Below, piece after piece: positions 6,670 to 7,376 of a stretch of DNA of 7,376 nucleotides. The DNA comes from Bacillota bacterium (GTDB taxonomy: Bacteria > Bacillota_E > Sulfobacillia > Sulfobacillales > Sulfobacillaceae). Each line of letters starts with the position of its first letter. Position 1 is the stretch's first letter. Made by a program: the position numbers and the translations under genes. Where the stretch lies: positions 1-7,376 of the forward strand of contig JAKAAS010000074.1 in the NCBI GenBank assembly GCA_021802225.1, written 5' to 3'. A model generated the notes under the pieces. The model was not told the DNA's origin, did not search any database, and was given only the letters and a program-made list of their open reading frames with translations.

Positions 6670-6981
6670 ATGACAAAAGTAATCGACGGCAAAAAGTACA
6701 GCACAGAAACGGCTACAGAGGTCGCGGAATTTTACAACACGCATGACCGCTCGAATTTTAGCCACTACAGCGAAACGCTCTATATCACCCCTAAAGGCAA
6801 TTGGTTTGTCCAAGTCGACGGCGGCCCGCTCACTACCGCTGCTGTGCACAATGGCAACGAAACCAGCGGGAGTTGCTACCTCGAAGCATACTCGCCTGAA
6901 GAAGCGCTAGAATGGCTCTCCGAGCACGCCGACGGCGATACCGTAGCAAAATATTTCCCGGACGACATCGAAGACGCCTAA
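6670..6981 (+). CDS. Small hypothetical protein, 103 residues (mobile-element type)
   Basis: The ATG at 6670 lies 11 bases after a GAAAGGGG ribosome site (6651-6658). The product starts M-T-K-V-I-D-G-K-K-Y-S-T-E-T-A-T-E-V-A. It continues with S-E-T-L-Y-I-T-P-K-G-N-W-F-V-Q-V-D-G-G-P-L and ends with S-P-E-E-A-L-E-W-L-S-E-H and an acidic tail. The I-x-G-K-x-Y-x-T-E-T-A start, the S-E-x-L-Y-x-T-x-x-G-x-W-F core and the P-E-E-A-x-E-W-L helix resemble a family of uncharacterised proteins I recall from Firmicutes phages and plasmids. That is from memory and was not searched. It is acidic overall, with no membrane segment or signal peptide. Its leader is a near copy of the one in front of the 71-codon gene. 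The stop is followed by an A-run and a GC hairpin before the next gene. No function is known to me. Confidence 0.85.
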   Translation: MTKVIDGKKYSTETATEVAEFYNTHDRSNFSHYSETLYITPKGNWFVQVDGGPLTTAAVHNGNETSGSCYLEAYSPEEALEWLSEHADGDTVAKYFPDDIEDA

Positions 6982-7011
6982 AAAAAACAACAGGCCCGGT
7001 AGCCCCGGGCC
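6980..7011 (-). terminator. GC hairpin with T-tract on the - strand (copy 1)
   Basis: GGCCCGG (6993-6999) pairs perfectly with CCGGGCC (7005-7011) across TAGCC. On the - strand the stem is followed by TGTTG and then eight T (6987-6980), a classical intrinsic terminator for transcription coming from the right. On the + strand only AATAAATC follows, so termination there should be weak. It lies between two co-directional genes and is almost identical to copy 2 at 7334-7354. Confidence 0.65.
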
Positions 7012-7021
7012 AATAAATCAA

Positions 7022-7026
7022 AGGAG
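7022..7026 (+). promoter_or_regulatory. Ribosome binding site of the 96-codon gene
   Basis: AGGAG lies 10 bases before the ATG at 7037 and just after the hairpin at 6993-7011. It supports that start codon. The hairpin ends 10 bases upstream and so should not hide the site. Confidence 0.7.
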
Positions 7027-7036
7027 AAACCCAACC

Positions 7037-7327
7037 ATGACAAAGCCCCTAACCATCGCAGGATGCTACAACGCAATGCCCGCCATCAACCCGCCGTATC
7101 CGATCAATATCGCTGCCATCTTCGCACACGACCACCGCAAAACTGCCGGCGATATCGAGGTAGGCGTTTACATCCCAGAAATTATGCCGCGCGACATCGT
7201 AGATTTTTACCGTGGGTTCAGAGATTTTCAGGAAGTGGCCGCATTCATCACCGCTCTAAAAAAAGAACTCAAATGGCCGGTAAAAATCACGAATCATGAG
7301 AAGCAACTCGCACAATTCGTGTCATAA
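7037..7327 (+). CDS. Small hypothetical protein, 96 residues
   Basis: I do not recognise the family. The ATG at 7037 follows an AGGAG site. The product begins M-T-K-P-L-T-I-A-G-C-Y and has a likely beta hairpin around residues 39-46 (D-I-E-V-G-V-Y-I). An aromatic segment, I-V-D-F-Y-R-G-F-R-D-F, follows at about 54-64. A helix, E-V-A-A-F-I-T-A-L-K-K-E-L-K-W, spans about 66-80, and the basic tail ends at V-S. No membrane segment or signal is visible. There is no promoter with the shared operator directly in front of it; it lies 55 bases after the 103-codon gene and is probably co-transcribed with it through the intervening hairpin. It is likely a soluble accessory protein of the same mobile-element cassette. 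An alternative frame at 7063-7299 has Arg-rich, low-complexity composition typical of a shadow. Confidence 0.75.
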   Translation: MTKPLTIAGCYNAMPAINPPYPINIAAIFAHDHRKTAGDIEVGVYIPEIMPRDIVDFYRGFRDFQEVAAFITALKKELKWPVKITNHEKQLAQFVS

Positions 7328-7354
7328 AAAACTAGGCCCGGTATCCCCGGGCCT
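7326..7354 (-). terminator. GC hairpin with T-tract on the - strand (copy 2)
   Basis: AGGCCCGG (7334-7341) pairs with CCGGGCCT (7347-7354) across TATCC, an 8-bp stem. On the - strand it is followed by AG and six T (7331-7326), fitting an intrinsic terminator for leftward transcription. Stem and loop differ from copy 1 by a single base in the loop (TAGCC against TATCC). As with copy 1, it sits directly after a stop codon that runs into an A-tract. Confidence 0.65.
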
Positions 7355-7358
7355 CCCA

Positions 7359-7367
7359 GAAAGGGGG
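7359..7367 (+). promoter_or_regulatory. Ribosome binding site predicting a further gene at the right edge
   Basis: GAAAGGGGG ends 9 bases before the window edge, the same spacing and nearly the same bases as the GAAAGGGG sites of the 71- and 103-codon genes. A start codon at or just beyond the edge is therefore expected, giving a fourth small + strand gene. Confidence 0.55.
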
Positions 7368-7376
7368 AAACCGCAA

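Noticed and set aside
7063..7299. Alternative 78-codon frame inside the last small gene
   Set aside because: It is rich in Arg, His and Pro, lacks a ribosome site and lies wholly inside the better-supported frame at 7037-7327.
1..7376. tRNA or rRNA genes, CRISPR arrays, insertion sequences, attachment sites
   Set aside because: I saw no cloverleaf or regularly spaced repeats, no transposase or integrase frame, and no matching terminal repeats in the window.

Overview
The window looks like part of a bacterial accessory region: a defence island followed by a small-gene cassette typical of plasmids, prophages or integrated elements. Strong AGGAGG/AAAGGGG ribosome sites and TATAAT-type promoters with 17-bp spacers suggest a Firmicutes-like host of moderate GC content. 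This is inference from signals only; no marker gene fixes the taxon.

Region 1 (1-3356, + strand) is the C-terminal three quarters of a very large single-chain Type ISP (LlaGI/LlaBIII-like) restriction-modification enzyme. It contains the end of the second RecA helicase lobe, a coupler, an N6-adenine methyltransferase (DPFTGTG and NPPY motifs) and a target-recognition region. The nuclease and first helicase lobe lie upstream of the window. The target-recognition part is clearly more AT-rich than its flanks.

Region 2 (3357-5771, - strand) converges on it with a two-gene operon: an ABC/SMC-like ATPase and an HNH endonuclease whose start overlaps the ATPase stop by ATGA. This matches the architecture of Septu (PtuA-PtuB) anti-phage systems. 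The ATPase lacks a TOPRIM extension, which separates it from OLD/Gabija proteins. Two independent defence systems therefore sit tail to tail, separated by 246 bp of non-coding DNA with a perfect 12-bp tandem repeat.

Region 3 (5772-7376) holds a ribbon-helix-helix (RHH) regulator gene on the - strand, divergent from at least three small + strand genes of unknown function (71, 103 and 96 codons). A ribosome site at the right edge predicts a further gene just outside. The RHH promoter and two of the + strand promoters share an operator-like dyad (GTGG-NN-ACACCA) in exactly the same register, directly after the -35 hexamer. The simplest reading is that the RHH protein represses its own gene and the small genes as one regulon. 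The last two small genes are each followed by a near-identical GC hairpin whose T-tract lies on the - strand, so the hairpins look like terminators for antisense transcription. No toxin partner, transposase, integrase, tRNA, CRISPR array or reverse transcriptase is visible.
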